A model generated the notes under the pieces. It was not told the origin of the DNA, made no database searches, and was given only the letters and a program-made list of their open reading frames with translations. This document shows positions 26,569 to 36,138 of a stretch of 64,000 nt of DNA, in pieces. Position numbers and translations under genes: made by a program. The stretch's first letter is position 1. Every line of letters begins with the position of its first letter. The stretch is from Planctomycetota bacterium (lineage in GTDB: Bacteria; Planctomycetota; UBA1135; GCA-002748355): the NCBI GenBank assembly GCA_020638795.1, contig JACKHW010000004.1:481257-545256 (forward strand), in the 5' to 3' direction.

Positions 26569-29490
26569 ATGCGCCCCGAAATGGTAGAAGGCCCTCCGCT
26601 ACCCGATCCGCTGCTTCCCGAAGAGATCGAGGCTGCCGTGATCGCTGCAGTGGACATGCAGGACGCCGGTGAAATCGAGCGACTCCTCGCGGCTCATCCT
26701 GGGCACGCGGACGAGATTCGAGACATGGTCGCCGCCGCGGGCGGCCCCGATCTCGGACGAGAGGCCGGTCCGCTCGCCGATGCGTTCGAACACCGCGAAG
26801 AGGTTCGGATCGGTCCGTATCGTCTCCTGTCGAAGCTCGGCGAAGGCGGCATGGGAGAAGTGTGGATCGCGGAGCAACTGACGCCCGTGTCTCGCCGAGT
26901 CGCGATCAAGTTCGTGCGCGAAGGCCTCGACTCGGCGGCGATCCTCAAGCGCTTCGAACGCGAGCGCCAAGCGCTCGCCTTGATGAGTCACCCTGCGATC
27001 GCGAGCATCTTCGATGCAGGACAGACGGCGGACGGCCGACCGTACTTCGTGATGGAGTACGTCGACGGCATACCGCTCGTGCGCTTCTGCGATCGCGAAT
27101 CGCTCGACATCGACACGCGGATCCGGATCTTCTGCCAAGTCTGCCAAGCCGTACAGCATGCGCACCAAAAAGGCGTCATGCATCGTGACATCAAGCCCGC
27201 CAACATCCTCGTCTATCGAGATTCGGGCGGCTTCGGGCCGAAGCTCATCGACTTCGGACTGGCGAGATCGTCGCTACCGTTCGTCAGCAGCGACTTCGTG
27301 ACCCTGCCAGGAAACCTGCTCGGCACGCCGGAGTACATGTCGCCCGAGCAGCTCTCTGGCGGTGAGAAGAACGTCGACACGCGCAGCGACATCTACGGAC
27401 TCGGAATCGTTCTCTACGAGCTCCTGACCGGCGCACTGCCTTACGACATCTCCGAACTCCGCGACGGCGGCATCGCGAAGATCCAGCGCGTGATCGTCGA
27501 GGACGAGTGCCCTCTGCCGAGCGCTCGCGTGATGGCGACCGCGGACAGCCGCGATTCGTACATCCTCCCATGTGGCCTCGAAGCGCCTGCGCTCGCACGA
27601 CGCCTGCGCGGAGAACTCGATTGGATCGTGTTGCGCGCTCTCGAGAAACAACCCTCCCGTCGCTACGCGAGTGCAGCCGATCTCCAGCGAGACCTCGAGA
27701 ACCACCTGTCGAACGGGCCGGTTCTCGCAGCGCGCCCCACGACGTGGTACCGCCTCCAGAAGATCGGGCGGCGGCATGGCGGTGCGTTGTTGCTGGGATT
27801 CGGTCTGCTCGCCGCGCTCGTCATCGGACTCGTGCTGTCGCAGCAGAACGCGACGCGTGCACGCGAGAGCGAAGCGCGAACCAAAACAGCGTTGGCAGCG
27901 CTCGAGAACGAGCGCTTCCCCGTCCTGCTGCGCTCGCTCATCGAGGGAGAACAAGAGCTGTGGCCCGCACGCCCCGAGTTGATCCCGCTACTCGAGGCGT
28001 GGCTCGACAAGTCGGTCGCGCTGCGCGAACAGGCAGACGAGCACCGGCGCGCCCTCGAAGAACTTCGGGCGACAGCGGATCTCACGACCGATCGCGCACG
28101 CAGGATCGCGACCGACCTGGCGAACGTTCGCGAGCAACTGATCGAGCAACGCATCCGCTACGAGAAGCTGCGCACGACACCCGGAGAACGCTACCTCACG
28201 CTCCGCGGACGCCTGCGACTCGAACTCGACGCGTCGTATCGAGAGATCGAGAAACGCGAGTCTCTCGCCATGGCTGGCGAAGTCTTCACGTTCGCTTCGT
28301 TCGAGGACACGCTTCGCCATCGCGAAGCCACGCGCATCGTGATGTTGCTCGACGACTTCGACGAACCCGATCGCGGAATCGTCGCTCGTATTCGCGAGCG
28401 GCTCGCGCTTGCCGAGCGCGTGCGTCGGCATCTCTCGGAGGACGCACCACTGTGGATGGACGTCAAGACACGTCTCGGCACGAGATCCGGCTTTTCGGCG
28501 TTCTCGGGCAAACCGGTGGCCGGACTCGTCCCGCTCGGACCGGATCCTACGAGCAGGCTCGAAGAGTTCGCAGCGATCGAGACCGGACTTCCGCCACAGC
28601 GCATCGATGGCAAGCTCACGCTTCTCGAGCAGAACGCGGCGGTGTTCGTGCTCGTTCCGGCGGCGACGTTCGCGCCCGGAGCCGTGCGCGATGCGACGTC
28701 GCCGCGCTTCGATCCCGACGCTTCACCGGACGAAGCGCCGATCACCCCCGTCGAACTCGACGCGTTCTTCCTCTCCAAGTACGAACTCACGCAAGCACAG
28801 TGGGAGCGAATGACCGGTCTCACGCCGAGTTACTACCGAGAGCGATCCGGGGAAGAAAACGACGCGCAACGACCCGTAGAGAGCATGTCCGCACTCGAGG
28901 CAGAGCGCTTGCTCGCGCGAAGGGGCATGAGCTTGCCGTCCGAAGCACAGTGGGAATACGCGTGCCGCGCGAGAACTGACGGACCATGGGGCTTCGAGCC
29001 CGCGACCCAGGACCTCGCGTCGTACGCACACGTCGTGCTCGAACCGGTGGAAGGCCTCGACATGTCCCCGTGGCAATTACGCGAACGCGCCGATCTCCTC
29101 GAGAGTCGCATGCCGCGACCCGTCGGCACACTCCTGCCAAACGGCTTCGGATTCCACGACATGCACGGCAATGTCGCCGAATGGACGCGAGACCCGTATC
29201 TCGAGTACGGGAGCGCACGCAACCGTGGGGACGGAGCGTTCGCGCTCACGACTGCGGATCGAATGCTCTCGCGCGAAGCCGAAGACGTCCTGCGTCGAGT
29301 TCGAGTCCTTCGCGGCGGCTCCTTCTCGATGCTGCCGAAATTCGCGCGCTCGGCGTCCCGTGTGCAGCTTGCCGGCGAAGTCGCGAGCGGTATCGTCGGA
29401 GTCCGCCCGATCTTCTCGACATCTCTCACGTCGCCGAATTCCCTCGAGGCCGGCCAAGGCCGCGGCCACAGTTCTGAGGAGCCCAAATGA
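26569..29490 (+). CDS. Transmembrane Ser/Thr protein kinase with C-terminal FGE-sulfatase (SUMF1-type) domain
   Basis: The 973-residue protein has a PknB-type kinase domain (about 82-360): GEGGMGEVW nucleotide loop, VAIKFV lysine, MHRDIKPANILV catalytic loop near 204, and LIDFGLA. A single membrane helix (ALLLGFGLLAALVIGLVLS, about 405-424) is followed by a charged coiled-coil stretch and a C-terminal formylglycine-generating-enzyme-like domain (about 680-960) marked by LSKYELTQAQWERMTG, SLPSEAQWEYACR, FHDMHGNVAEWTRD and RVLRGGSF. In kinases this domain is usually a sensor. The kinase likely controls the divergent ECF sigma factor. ATG 26569 or 26581 are both possible; the longer open frame from 26323 overlaps the sigma gene. 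Its stop overlaps the next start (ATGA), tying it to the Fn3 protein. Confidence 0.92.
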   Translation: MRPEMVEGPPLPDPLLPEEIEAAVIAAVDMQDAGEIERLLAAHPGHADEIRDMVAAAGGPDLGREAGPLADAFEHREEVRIGPYRLLSKLGEGGMGEVWIAEQLTPVSRRVAIKFVREGLDSAAILKRFERERQALALMSHPAIASIFDAGQTADGRPYFVMEYVDGIPLVRFCDRESLDIDTRIRIFCQVCQAVQHAHQKGVMHRDIKPANILVYRDSGGFGPKLIDFGLARSSLPFVSSDFVTLPGNLLGTPEYMSPEQLSGGEKNVDTRSDIYGLGIVLYELLTGALPYDISELRDGGIAKIQRVIVEDECPLPSARVMATADSRDSYILPCGLEAPALARRLRGELDWIVLRALEKQPSRRYASAADLQRDLENHLSNGPVLAARPTTWYRLQKIGRRHGGALLLGFGLLAALVIGLVLSQQNATRARESEARTKTALAALENERFPVLLRSLIEGEQELWPARPELIPLLEAWLDKSVALREQADEHRRALEELRATADLTTDRARRIATDLANVREQLIEQRIRYEKLRTTPGERYLTLRGRLRLELDASYREIEKRESLAMAGEVFTFASFEDTLRHREATRIVMLLDDFDEPDRGIVARIRERLALAERVRRHLSEDAPLWMDVKTRLGTRSGFSAFSGKPVAGLVPLGPDPTSRLEEFAAIETGLPPQRIDGKLTLLEQNAAVFVLVPAATFAPGAVRDATSPRFDPDASPDEAPITPVELDAFFLSKYELTQAQWERMTGLTPSYYRERSGEENDAQRPVESMSALEAERLLARRGMSLPSEAQWEYACRARTDGPWGFEPATQDLASYAHVVLEPVEGLDMSPWQLRERADLLESRMPRPVGTLLPNGFGFHDMHGNVAEWTRDPYLEYGSARNRGDGAFALTTADRMLSREAEDVLRRVRVLRGGSFSMLPKFARSASRVQLAGEVASGIVGVRPIFSTSLTSPNSLEAGQGRGHSSEEPK

Positions 29491-31811
29491 TGAACTCGTC
29501 GCTCTTGCGCATCGGCCGTGGTGCGCTCCTGGCATCCACCTTGTTGACCTGCGGACTCGGTGCTCAGGAACTCTATGGCGATTCGTGTTCGACGCTGTCG
29601 CGCGGACATGTCGTCTGTTCGCGCAACAACGACGCCGAGACGTGGAAGGGCGGCACGCTGCCCAAGAGTTCGCGCATCTACATCAGCGTCGGCAACTCGT
29701 CGTCGTCGACCATCTCGGGCTTCTCGTTGTATCTGCGATCCCGCTCGAATCAGACGGAGTACTGCAAGGCGTTCGTCTACTCGTCGAGCAACGGCACGGC
29801 GACGGGAACTCCCGACAAACTCCTGGCGGTCGGGCTGATGGTCGTGACGCCCACACTCGATTGGTGTCGTGCACGCGTGTGCCCCGAAGTTTCGCTGCCC
29901 GCCGGCTACTACTTCATCGCCTACGACAACCCCGACACGAGCCTCGCCAGCAGCATCGCGCAGAACGGCGTCTTGTCGCGTTACTACTACAAGCCGACGA
30001 ACGGGTCGTTGCAGGGGCCACTGCAGGATCGCTTCATGCGTCGCATGTTGTGCGACGGCGCGTGCCCGACGGTGACCGCCAACCGGCCGCGCATTCGCGC
30101 GAACTGGACGGTCGAGACGCTCGGCCCACCGAACTCGATCGCGGTTTTGATGCTCGGTGCCTCCGGCACGAAGATCGGCGGTCGGGACTTGCCGATTCCA
30201 CTATTCATCATCAACCGGCCGGATTGCAATCTGTGGACATCGATGGACATCGTTCTGCCCGGCGTGCGCACGACGTCCGTCGGAAAAGGCACGGTGAGCC
30301 TTCCGATCGACGACCCGTCGCTCAAGGACAAGGTGATCCACGGGCAGTGGTTCATCTTCGACGCGTTCGGCGGCAAGCTCGCCTACTCGGTGTCGCCGGG
30401 CTGGCGCGACAAGTTCTTGCAGACGGCTCCCGCCGCGCCGTCGGGAGTCGCTGTCTCGAACGTCGGACTCACGACGGCGACGGTCACGTGGCGGGACAAC
30501 TCCGACGACGAAGCGGGCTTCCACGTGCTCGCTTCTTCGGACGGCGTCAACTATCGCCTGGCCGGGCAGAAGGCGCCGAACCAGACGAGCGCGTCGATCA
30601 GTGGACTCACGAAAGGCGCGACCAACTGGGTCAAGGTCCGTGCTCACAACGAATCGGGAAGCAACGACAGCGCGGCGGTCTCGTTCAACACCCAGGACGA
30701 CCCTCCGGCCCCACCGTCCAATGTGCGTCTCGTCGCGCGCACCGCGCAACAGCTCGACATCGCGTGGAACGACGACTCGAACAACGAGAAGGGCTTCTAT
30801 GTCGGCCTGAGCACGACCGGGAGCAACTTCACGCGCGTCGCGACGACAGGGAGCAACGTGACGACTCAGCCGATCACCGGGCTCACTCCCGCGACCAAGT
30901 ACTGGGTGCGCTTGCGGTCGTTCAACGACTTCGGGACGAGTGCGGACCGCATCATCACGGCGACGACGCTCGACGTTCCCCCCGCGGCGCCGAGCAACGT
31001 GAGCGTGAGTCAGGTCGGGACGACCACCGCGACGATTGCGTGGCAGGACAACTCGAACAACGAGGCGGGCTTCCACGTGCTCGCGTCCAGTGACGGGGTC
31101 AACTACGCATTGGCTGGCGTGCGCGCCCCCAATCAGACATCGCTCGGGATCAGCGGCCTCGCGAAGCAAGCCACCAACTGGGTGAAGGTGCGCGCGCACA
31201 ACGCGGCGGGCTACACCGACAGCGGTGCGATCTCGTTCGTCACGATGGGGGATCCTCCCGCAGCACCGTCGAACTTGCGCCTCGTCGCAAGGCGTTCGCG
31301 ACAATTCGACGTCGCCTGGAACGACAACTCGAACAACGAGGATGGCTTTCACGTCGGCTACAGCACTGACGGCACCAACTTCACGCGCCACGGATCGACG
31401 GGTGTCAACGGAACGACGTGGACCATTACCGGACTCGCGCCAGCGACGAAATACTGGATCCGGGTGCGCGCGTTCAACACCTACGGCACGAGCTCGGTCG
31501 TCGTCATCACTGCGACGACGCTCAATTCGCCGCCGACGGCACCGAGCAACATCGTCTTCTCGGAGATCGGTACGGACCGCTTGCGCATCACCTTCCGTGA
31601 CAACTCGAACAACGAAGACGGCTTCCGCATCGAGAGCAAGCGCACCGACATCACGAACGCCAACTGGATCGTGCGCGCGAACCTGCCCGCCAACGACTAC
31701 GACACGCGAATCACCGGGCTCATGAGCAACAAGCCGTACGAGTTCCGGGTCATCGCGTTCAACAACGGCGGCGAGACGCCCTCCGCGAGCGCGTTCGTGC
31801 GCACGAAATAG
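29487..31811 (+). CDS. Secreted protein with five fibronectin type III domains
   Basis: A 774-residue exported protein. The signal peptide is within IGRGALLASTLLTCGLGAQ. Residues about 25-310 form a beta-rich region of unknown function that includes the domain shared with neighbouring secreted proteins (LMLGASGTKIGG, DLPIPLF, then HGQWFIFDAFGG). Five Fn3 domains follow. Domains 1 and 3 are near copies, as are 2 and 4, giving an A-B-A-B-C order with a period of 552 bp; C is nearly identical to the last Fn3 of the S8 protease. Start ATG 29487 overlaps the kinase stop, so it is translated with the kinase, which is unusual for a structural secreted protein. It is probably a surface adhesin or matrix protein. 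Confidence 0.82.
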   Translation: MMNSSLLRIGRGALLASTLLTCGLGAQELYGDSCSTLSRGHVVCSRNNDAETWKGGTLPKSSRIYISVGNSSSSTISGFSLYLRSRSNQTEYCKAFVYSSSNGTATGTPDKLLAVGLMVVTPTLDWCRARVCPEVSLPAGYYFIAYDNPDTSLASSIAQNGVLSRYYYKPTNGSLQGPLQDRFMRRMLCDGACPTVTANRPRIRANWTVETLGPPNSIAVLMLGASGTKIGGRDLPIPLFIINRPDCNLWTSMDIVLPGVRTTSVGKGTVSLPIDDPSLKDKVIHGQWFIFDAFGGKLAYSVSPGWRDKFLQTAPAAPSGVAVSNVGLTTATVTWRDNSDDEAGFHVLASSDGVNYRLAGQKAPNQTSASISGLTKGATNWVKVRAHNESGSNDSAAVSFNTQDDPPAPPSNVRLVARTAQQLDIAWNDDSNNEKGFYVGLSTTGSNFTRVATTGSNVTTQPITGLTPATKYWVRLRSFNDFGTSADRIITATTLDVPPAAPSNVSVSQVGTTTATIAWQDNSNNEAGFHVLASSDGVNYALAGVRAPNQTSLGISGLAKQATNWVKVRAHNAAGYTDSGAISFVTMGDPPAAPSNLRLVARRSRQFDVAWNDNSNNEDGFHVGYSTDGTNFTRHGSTGVNGTTWTITGLAPATKYWIRVRAFNTYGTSSVVVITATTLNSPPTAPSNIVFSEIGTDRLRITFRDNSNNEDGFRIESKRTDITNANWIVRANLPANDYDTRITGLMSNKPYEFRVIAFNNGGETPSASAFVRTK
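30429..31532 (+). repeat. Two tandem 552-bp coding repeats (Fn3 domain pairs)
   Basis: Units at 30429-30980 and 30981-31532 each encode two Fn3 domains (184 residues). Matching segments include GFHVLASSDGVNY in the first half of each and WNDxSNNExGFxVG in the second. The copies have diverged at many codons, so the duplication is not very recent. Confidence 0.75.
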
Positions 31812-32244
31812 TGCCCGAGAGCGGCTGTCCGGTCCCAATGACCGGCTCAGGTTCGAGAATCGCAACACCGCGGCCATTCGAGCCACACGACGGACCGCAT
31901 TCTTGCGATGCGTGACTCTCAGAGCTGATCGTCGCGCGCGCCGGAACGTCGAAGTCCGCACGTGAGCTTCCACTTCTGGCCCCGAAGCCGTGGCTCGATG
32001 CGCATCGCGGATTCGCACAAGAGCGCAATGTTCCGGAACTTCGCGCATCGAGGTATGCCGCTTGCAACTCACACAGTGAGTTTCGACACCGACTTGCATC
32101 GGCATTCGGGTAGTGCGACCGAGCTTCCGAGCCATGACTGCGAGTCTTCGCCTGCGTTGCAGGCAGCGCGTGGTCGTTGCGAAGGGCATCGATTCGAACG
32201 GTGCCGACTTCCTAGCTCGACCTCACTCATGAATGGGAGAAGTC
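31812..32244. other. Intergenic region, 433 bp
   Basis: No supported gene. A small hairpin (CCGGTC/GACCGG, 31829-31845) lies just past the Fn3 gene stop and may help end its transcript. The rest shows no clear promoter or reading frame. Confidence 0.5.
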
Positions 32245-34497
32245 ATGAAATCCTCTGCGTCACTGATCCCAACGATCCTGGCTGCAATCACGCTGACTGC
32301 GTCGGCGCCGCTGATCAGTCAGGTTTCTTTCGGCGCTGCTCAGCCGCTGACCACGCATCAGAGCGCCATCAAGGCCAAGCTCATGCGACTGGTCAAGACG
32401 AAGAACGCAGCGCGCGACGGTCGGCTCGTCGTTGCCTACGCGGACGTCGGCCATTCGCAAGCGATCTGGACACCGCGAGATGGCCTGTTCTTGCCACGCG
32501 ACATCTTCGTGCGGTACTCGGACGACGATGGCGTGACTTGGTCCGTGCCGGTCAACGTCTCGCGAACTGCCGACAAGTACTCGATGAAGACCGACTGGAG
32601 TGGCGACGGACTCGAGTCCGAATACTGGGGCGACTCCGGCAAGCCCACGACGTTCAACCATGGCGACTCGATCGTCGTGACTTGGGAAGACAAGTACGCA
32701 CCCGAGAGCACATGGGTCTGGGGTGCGAGCGGTGTCAGCACCGTCCAAGGGAGTATCGGTTACGAAGACCCCGCGACGGCGCCGAACCTCCGCTATGTGC
32801 CGTTCTCGTGCATCTATGCCGCCATCTCTCTCGACGGCGGTGAGACCTGGACCTATGGCGTCGTCAAACCACCGCTGCAACTCACCTACGGTCGTCGGGA
32901 CGTAGCCCAGAACGTCGTCAAGGGCATCGGTGCGAACTGGATCATCACGTGGCAAGAAGATCCACTCGGCTTGCAGCCCGGCGAAGGCGAAGGCCCGGGC
33001 GAAGGCTATTCGGGTGCGAAGGTCTCGCAGGGCACGGACATCTGGTACACGTGGACTACGGACCTCGTAGGCGGGGCGGAGCTCCTGCGCACCAATCGTG
33101 TTCCTCTCACGGATCAGAGCGTGTACGACACGACCGGGACGAACGGTTTCGTCATGATCGGTGACCCGGGCTCGATCCAGAACCACGGCGCATCGCGCGC
33201 GAACACGAGCCTCGTCAAAGTCGGTTCGGACTTCCTGTCCGTCATCGCCTACGAAGAGACGAAGGCCACGCCCGACCTCGAGAAGGGGAAGACGGTTCAG
33301 TACCATGCCTTCCCGTTCACCGCACCGACCCTGAACGGAGTCGCGACCGCACGATATGGCTCATCGGGGACCACGCTCTCAGACGAAACCGAGAACGGCC
33401 GCCGCGTACGCTTCGTGACGCAAGGTTCGGATGGAACGGATCCGGCGATCTCGATCTTCTGGAAGCAAGGTACCGGCTCGCAGGGTGCGCCATCGGACAT
33501 CCTCTGCAGAACTGCGAACGCGCTGACGGAAAGCACCGTCGCAGCCAGTCCACTCCTCAACCTGAGCAGCTCGACTCCGACCGCGACATCGGCGAACCTT
33601 CTCGACGCGACGTCGAAGAACGCACTCGAAGACGCGCGCGCGCACCGTGCCTGGATTCGGGGGCAGTTCTTGGTCATCGGCTGGAGCTACACGCCCGACG
33701 GACAAGTGGCCCGCTACTCCGACCTCGAGAACTACAACTTCTGGATCCGACGGAGCTTCGACGGCGGGAAGACCTGGCTCGCGCCGCAAAACCTCTCGCA
33801 CATCACGAACACGAAGATCAACGTCCTCGAACCGCGACTCGTCGGACCAGCCAACACGGGTGCGCAAGACGACAAGTCCTTCGTCGTGGCTTGGGGCACC
33901 GAGACCAACGTCTACGAAGGTCTCGCGGTCGCTGAATCGCTCGACGGTTTCATCACGCGCACGCGCGACCAAGGCGCGACGTGGGAGAAGGTCATGCCGG
34001 TCGCCATGACCGGGAAGCCCGAGTACGAATTGCAACTCCGCATGAACGACGACGTCGGAAAGGTCTACGCGACTTGGATGCGCTCGGAGGCTACTGCGAA
34101 GGACTTGATGTTCGCGGCCAGCGGGAACCCGTTGTGGATCGATGTCGACGTCAACCCGGTCACGATCGGCACGACCTGCAATCTGACGTTGCACGCGCCC
34201 GGCTGTGCCAACGACCTCTATCTCCTGCTCGCGTCCTTCGACACCTACCCAGGCACGCCGACATCGACCGGGATCCTGCCACTCAACGTCGACGCGATGA
34301 TGGTTCTGGCAGCGACCGTGCCGAACGTCTTCGTCAACTTCGCAGGTGTCTTCGGCGTCGCCGAAACCGGCTCGGCGTCCATCGTCGTCCCGAACGTCAC
34401 CGCCATCCACGACATGGAGTTCTGGCTTGGCTTCATTGTCTGGCCAGCGAGCACTCCCAAGCTCTTCTCGAACCCTGCAATCATCAGGATCGACTAG
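32245..34497 (+). CDS. Exported sialidase-like (Asp-box) beta-propeller protein
   Basis: The 750-residue product begins with a signal peptide (SSASLIPTILAAITLTASA). Four Asp-box (BNR) motifs typical of six-bladed sialidase-type propellers are seen: YSDDDGVTWS, SLDGGETWT, SFDGGKTWL and TRDQGATWE. The opening PLTTHQSAIKAKLMRL and RLVVAYADVGHSQAIWTPRDG recall exported proteins named choice-of-anchor O. The catalytic residues of true sialidases were not located, so glycosidase activity is not claimed. The C-terminal 110 residues form a separate Cys-paired beta domain (CNLTLHAPGCANDLYLLLAS) shared in style with other exported proteins here. ATG 32245 is preferred to ATG 32233 because GGGAGA lies 7 bp before it. 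Confidence 0.75.
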   Translation: MKSSASLIPTILAAITLTASAPLISQVSFGAAQPLTTHQSAIKAKLMRLVKTKNAARDGRLVVAYADVGHSQAIWTPRDGLFLPRDIFVRYSDDDGVTWSVPVNVSRTADKYSMKTDWSGDGLESEYWGDSGKPTTFNHGDSIVVTWEDKYAPESTWVWGASGVSTVQGSIGYEDPATAPNLRYVPFSCIYAAISLDGGETWTYGVVKPPLQLTYGRRDVAQNVVKGIGANWIITWQEDPLGLQPGEGEGPGEGYSGAKVSQGTDIWYTWTTDLVGGAELLRTNRVPLTDQSVYDTTGTNGFVMIGDPGSIQNHGASRANTSLVKVGSDFLSVIAYEETKATPDLEKGKTVQYHAFPFTAPTLNGVATARYGSSGTTLSDETENGRRVRFVTQGSDGTDPAISIFWKQGTGSQGAPSDILCRTANALTESTVAASPLLNLSSSTPTATSANLLDATSKNALEDARAHRAWIRGQFLVIGWSYTPDGQVARYSDLENYNFWIRRSFDGGKTWLAPQNLSHITNTKINVLEPRLVGPANTGAQDDKSFVVAWGTETNVYEGLAVAESLDGFITRTRDQGATWEKVMPVAMTGKPEYELQLRMNDDVGKVYATWMRSEATAKDLMFAASGNPLWIDVDVNPVTIGTTCNLTLHAPGCANDLYLLLASFDTYPGTPTSTGILPLNVDAMMVLAATVPNVFVNFAGVFGVAETGSASIVVPNVTAIHDMEFWLGFIVWPASTPKLFSNPAIIRID

Positions 34498-34826
34498 TCG
34501 CGCGATCCGAGTCCTCTCTCCCGGGCGCCGGCGCGGAGAAATCCGCGTCGACGCCCGGTTTTCTTCCACGAATCGACGCGGGCTCCACGGGAGCGCAGGC
34601 CTTCCACGGACGACCGTCGACGGTCTCGATATCGGGCGTAATTCCCGGCATTGCGCGCCGCGCCCTGTCCCGCCGAGTGCGCCGAGTGGCTGGGAAACGC
34701 AATGGGTTTCGCACGCCAGCGCAACTCAATCGTATGTTTTACTTCCGGTGTTCACCGCCCCCCGCGCCGAGCACTCGAACGATCTTCTTCTCGAAGTCCT
34801 GACCCCTCATCAATCCATCGATCAGC
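34498..34826. other. Intergenic region with a strong terminator
   Basis: 329 bp between two exported-protein genes. It holds the terminator at 34521-34565. The remaining 260 bp show no convincing reading frame and must contain the promoter of the 34827 gene. Confidence 0.55.
34521..34565 (+). terminator. Rho-independent terminator after the propeller gene
   Basis: A 16-bp stem (CCGGGCGCCGGCGCGG with CCGCGTCGACGCCCGG, one mismatch and one G-T pair) with a 6-base loop is followed by TTTTCTT. It begins 24 bp after the stop codon. Confidence 0.85.
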
Positions 34827-35933
34827 ATGCGAATTCCAAGCCTCTCGGCCTCGATGCTCCTTCTCGCGGGCATCGTGTCGGCCCAATCGACGACGGTCGT
34901 CCCTTCGTCCGCCGCAACCGTTCGACCGACGCGCTCGCCGTTCTACAGCGCATACGTCTTCTACAGCTCGACAGCGACGACCCCCGCTTCGCACAGCCAG
35001 ACCATCATCGATTGTAGTGACATCGCGGTGCAGTCCGGCCTTTGGCGCTCGATCACGACGCGTCGTCCCGTCGGTCTCGGCAACAGCAATCCTGCGATCA
35101 CGACCAACGCTACGCTCGTCATGTCGCTCGCACAGACGGACTCGACAGCGGCCACCGCGACGTATGCGACGAATCACGGAGCAGCGACGAAGACCTTGAT
35201 CAACGGCAACATCTCGCTGCCGTCGGCCGCCAACCAGGCGACCTGGCCCTCGCCTTGGGTCACGCCGTTCCCGTTCAGCGCGCCCTTCGTCTACACGGCC
35301 GTGAAGGGCGGGTCGCTCGTCATCGACATGACGCAGGTGCAGACGACCGGCGCCACTTCGTGGTACGTCGAGTACACGTCGCCGGACCTCGGCGGTCGCT
35401 CGAACAACGGCAATGCACAGTCGAGCTGCAAGTTCAGCAACGGCAACTACAACAACAGCCTCAGCTACACGACGGGCGGCCTCAACAACAACGGCGGCTC
35501 GTGGTACGTGAGCTACAACAACCTGCTGCCGAACGTCGTCGGTGTCGTCGCGTTGAGCGCGTTCGGTCTCGACAACAAGGGTGCGTGGCCCATCCCGATC
35601 GACCTGACGCAAGCAGGTGCGCCCGGCTGTAGCTGGAACGTCGGTCTCGACATCGGCTTCCTCGGCGCCCTCACCGCCAGCGCAACCGGAAGCGCACGCA
35701 TGCCGACGATCCAGATCCCGGCTGGTCTCGGTGGAAGCTCGTTCTATGACCACACACTCTGGCTCGACCCGCAAGCGAACGCCCGCGGTTGGGTCACCGG
35801 CTGGTCGAGCAAATGGAACATCGGCACCGGCATCGGCGCTCCGAGCGCCTTCATCTACTCGTCGGGTACCAGCTACACCGCCACGACGGGCCGCCTGACC
35901 GCCGGCGCCTGCCCGACCTGGCAGTTGCAGTGA
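34827..35933 (+). CDS. Exported Asn/Ser-rich protein of unknown function
   Basis: No characterised family was recognised. The 368-residue product has a signal peptide (SLSASMLLLAGIVSAQ) and a low-complexity Ser/Thr/Asn-rich middle (GGLNNNGGSWYVSYNN). Its last 140 residues match the 24775 protein in layout: VVGVVALSAFGLDNKGAWPIP, then QAGAPGCSWNVGLDIGFLG, a proline-led IPAGLGGSSFYD, and NARGWVTGWSS. So it is a paralogue. It lies alone between a terminator and a hairpin, so it is probably monocistronic. Likely a surface or matrix protein; no enzymatic motif is visible. Confidence 0.72.
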   Translation: MRIPSLSASMLLLAGIVSAQSTTVVPSSAATVRPTRSPFYSAYVFYSSTATTPASHSQTIIDCSDIAVQSGLWRSITTRRPVGLGNSNPAITTNATLVMSLAQTDSTAATATYATNHGAATKTLINGNISLPSAANQATWPSPWVTPFPFSAPFVYTAVKGGSLVIDMTQVQTTGATSWYVEYTSPDLGGRSNNGNAQSSCKFSNGNYNNSLSYTTGGLNNNGGSWYVSYNNLLPNVVGVVALSAFGLDNKGAWPIPIDLTQAGAPGCSWNVGLDIGFLGALTASATGSARMPTIQIPAGLGGSSFYDHTLWLDPQANARGWVTGWSSKWNIGTGIGAPSAFIYSSGTSYTATTGRLTAGACPTWQLQ

Positions 35934-35941
35934 GAACGCGC

Positions 35942-35961
35942 GAGTCGCCGTGAGGCGACTC
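35942..35961 (+). terminator. Perfect hairpin with GTGA tetraloop after the 34827 gene
   Basis: GAGTCGCC/GGCGACTC with a GNRA-type tetraloop lies 8 bp past the stop. There is no T run, so it may protect the 3' end or terminate weakly. Confidence 0.5.
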
Positions 35962-36138
35962 ACCCTCGGCGAACGATCCGAAGCAAACGTCCCTGTCGAA
36001 CTCCGCCCCGGCGCGCACCAGCACGTCGAACTGTAGATGCAACGCACCGAGGAGAACTGTCGCTGAGTGCTGATGGTTGCACGTTGGTCATCGTCGTTTT
36101 TCGATCGGTGACCGCTGCGTGCTTGCTACGCTCTGGCG

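Noticed and set aside
30201..32189. 662-codon minus-strand frame
   Set aside because: Antisense to the Fn3 repeat protein; its apparent internal repeats only mirror the Fn3 duplication.
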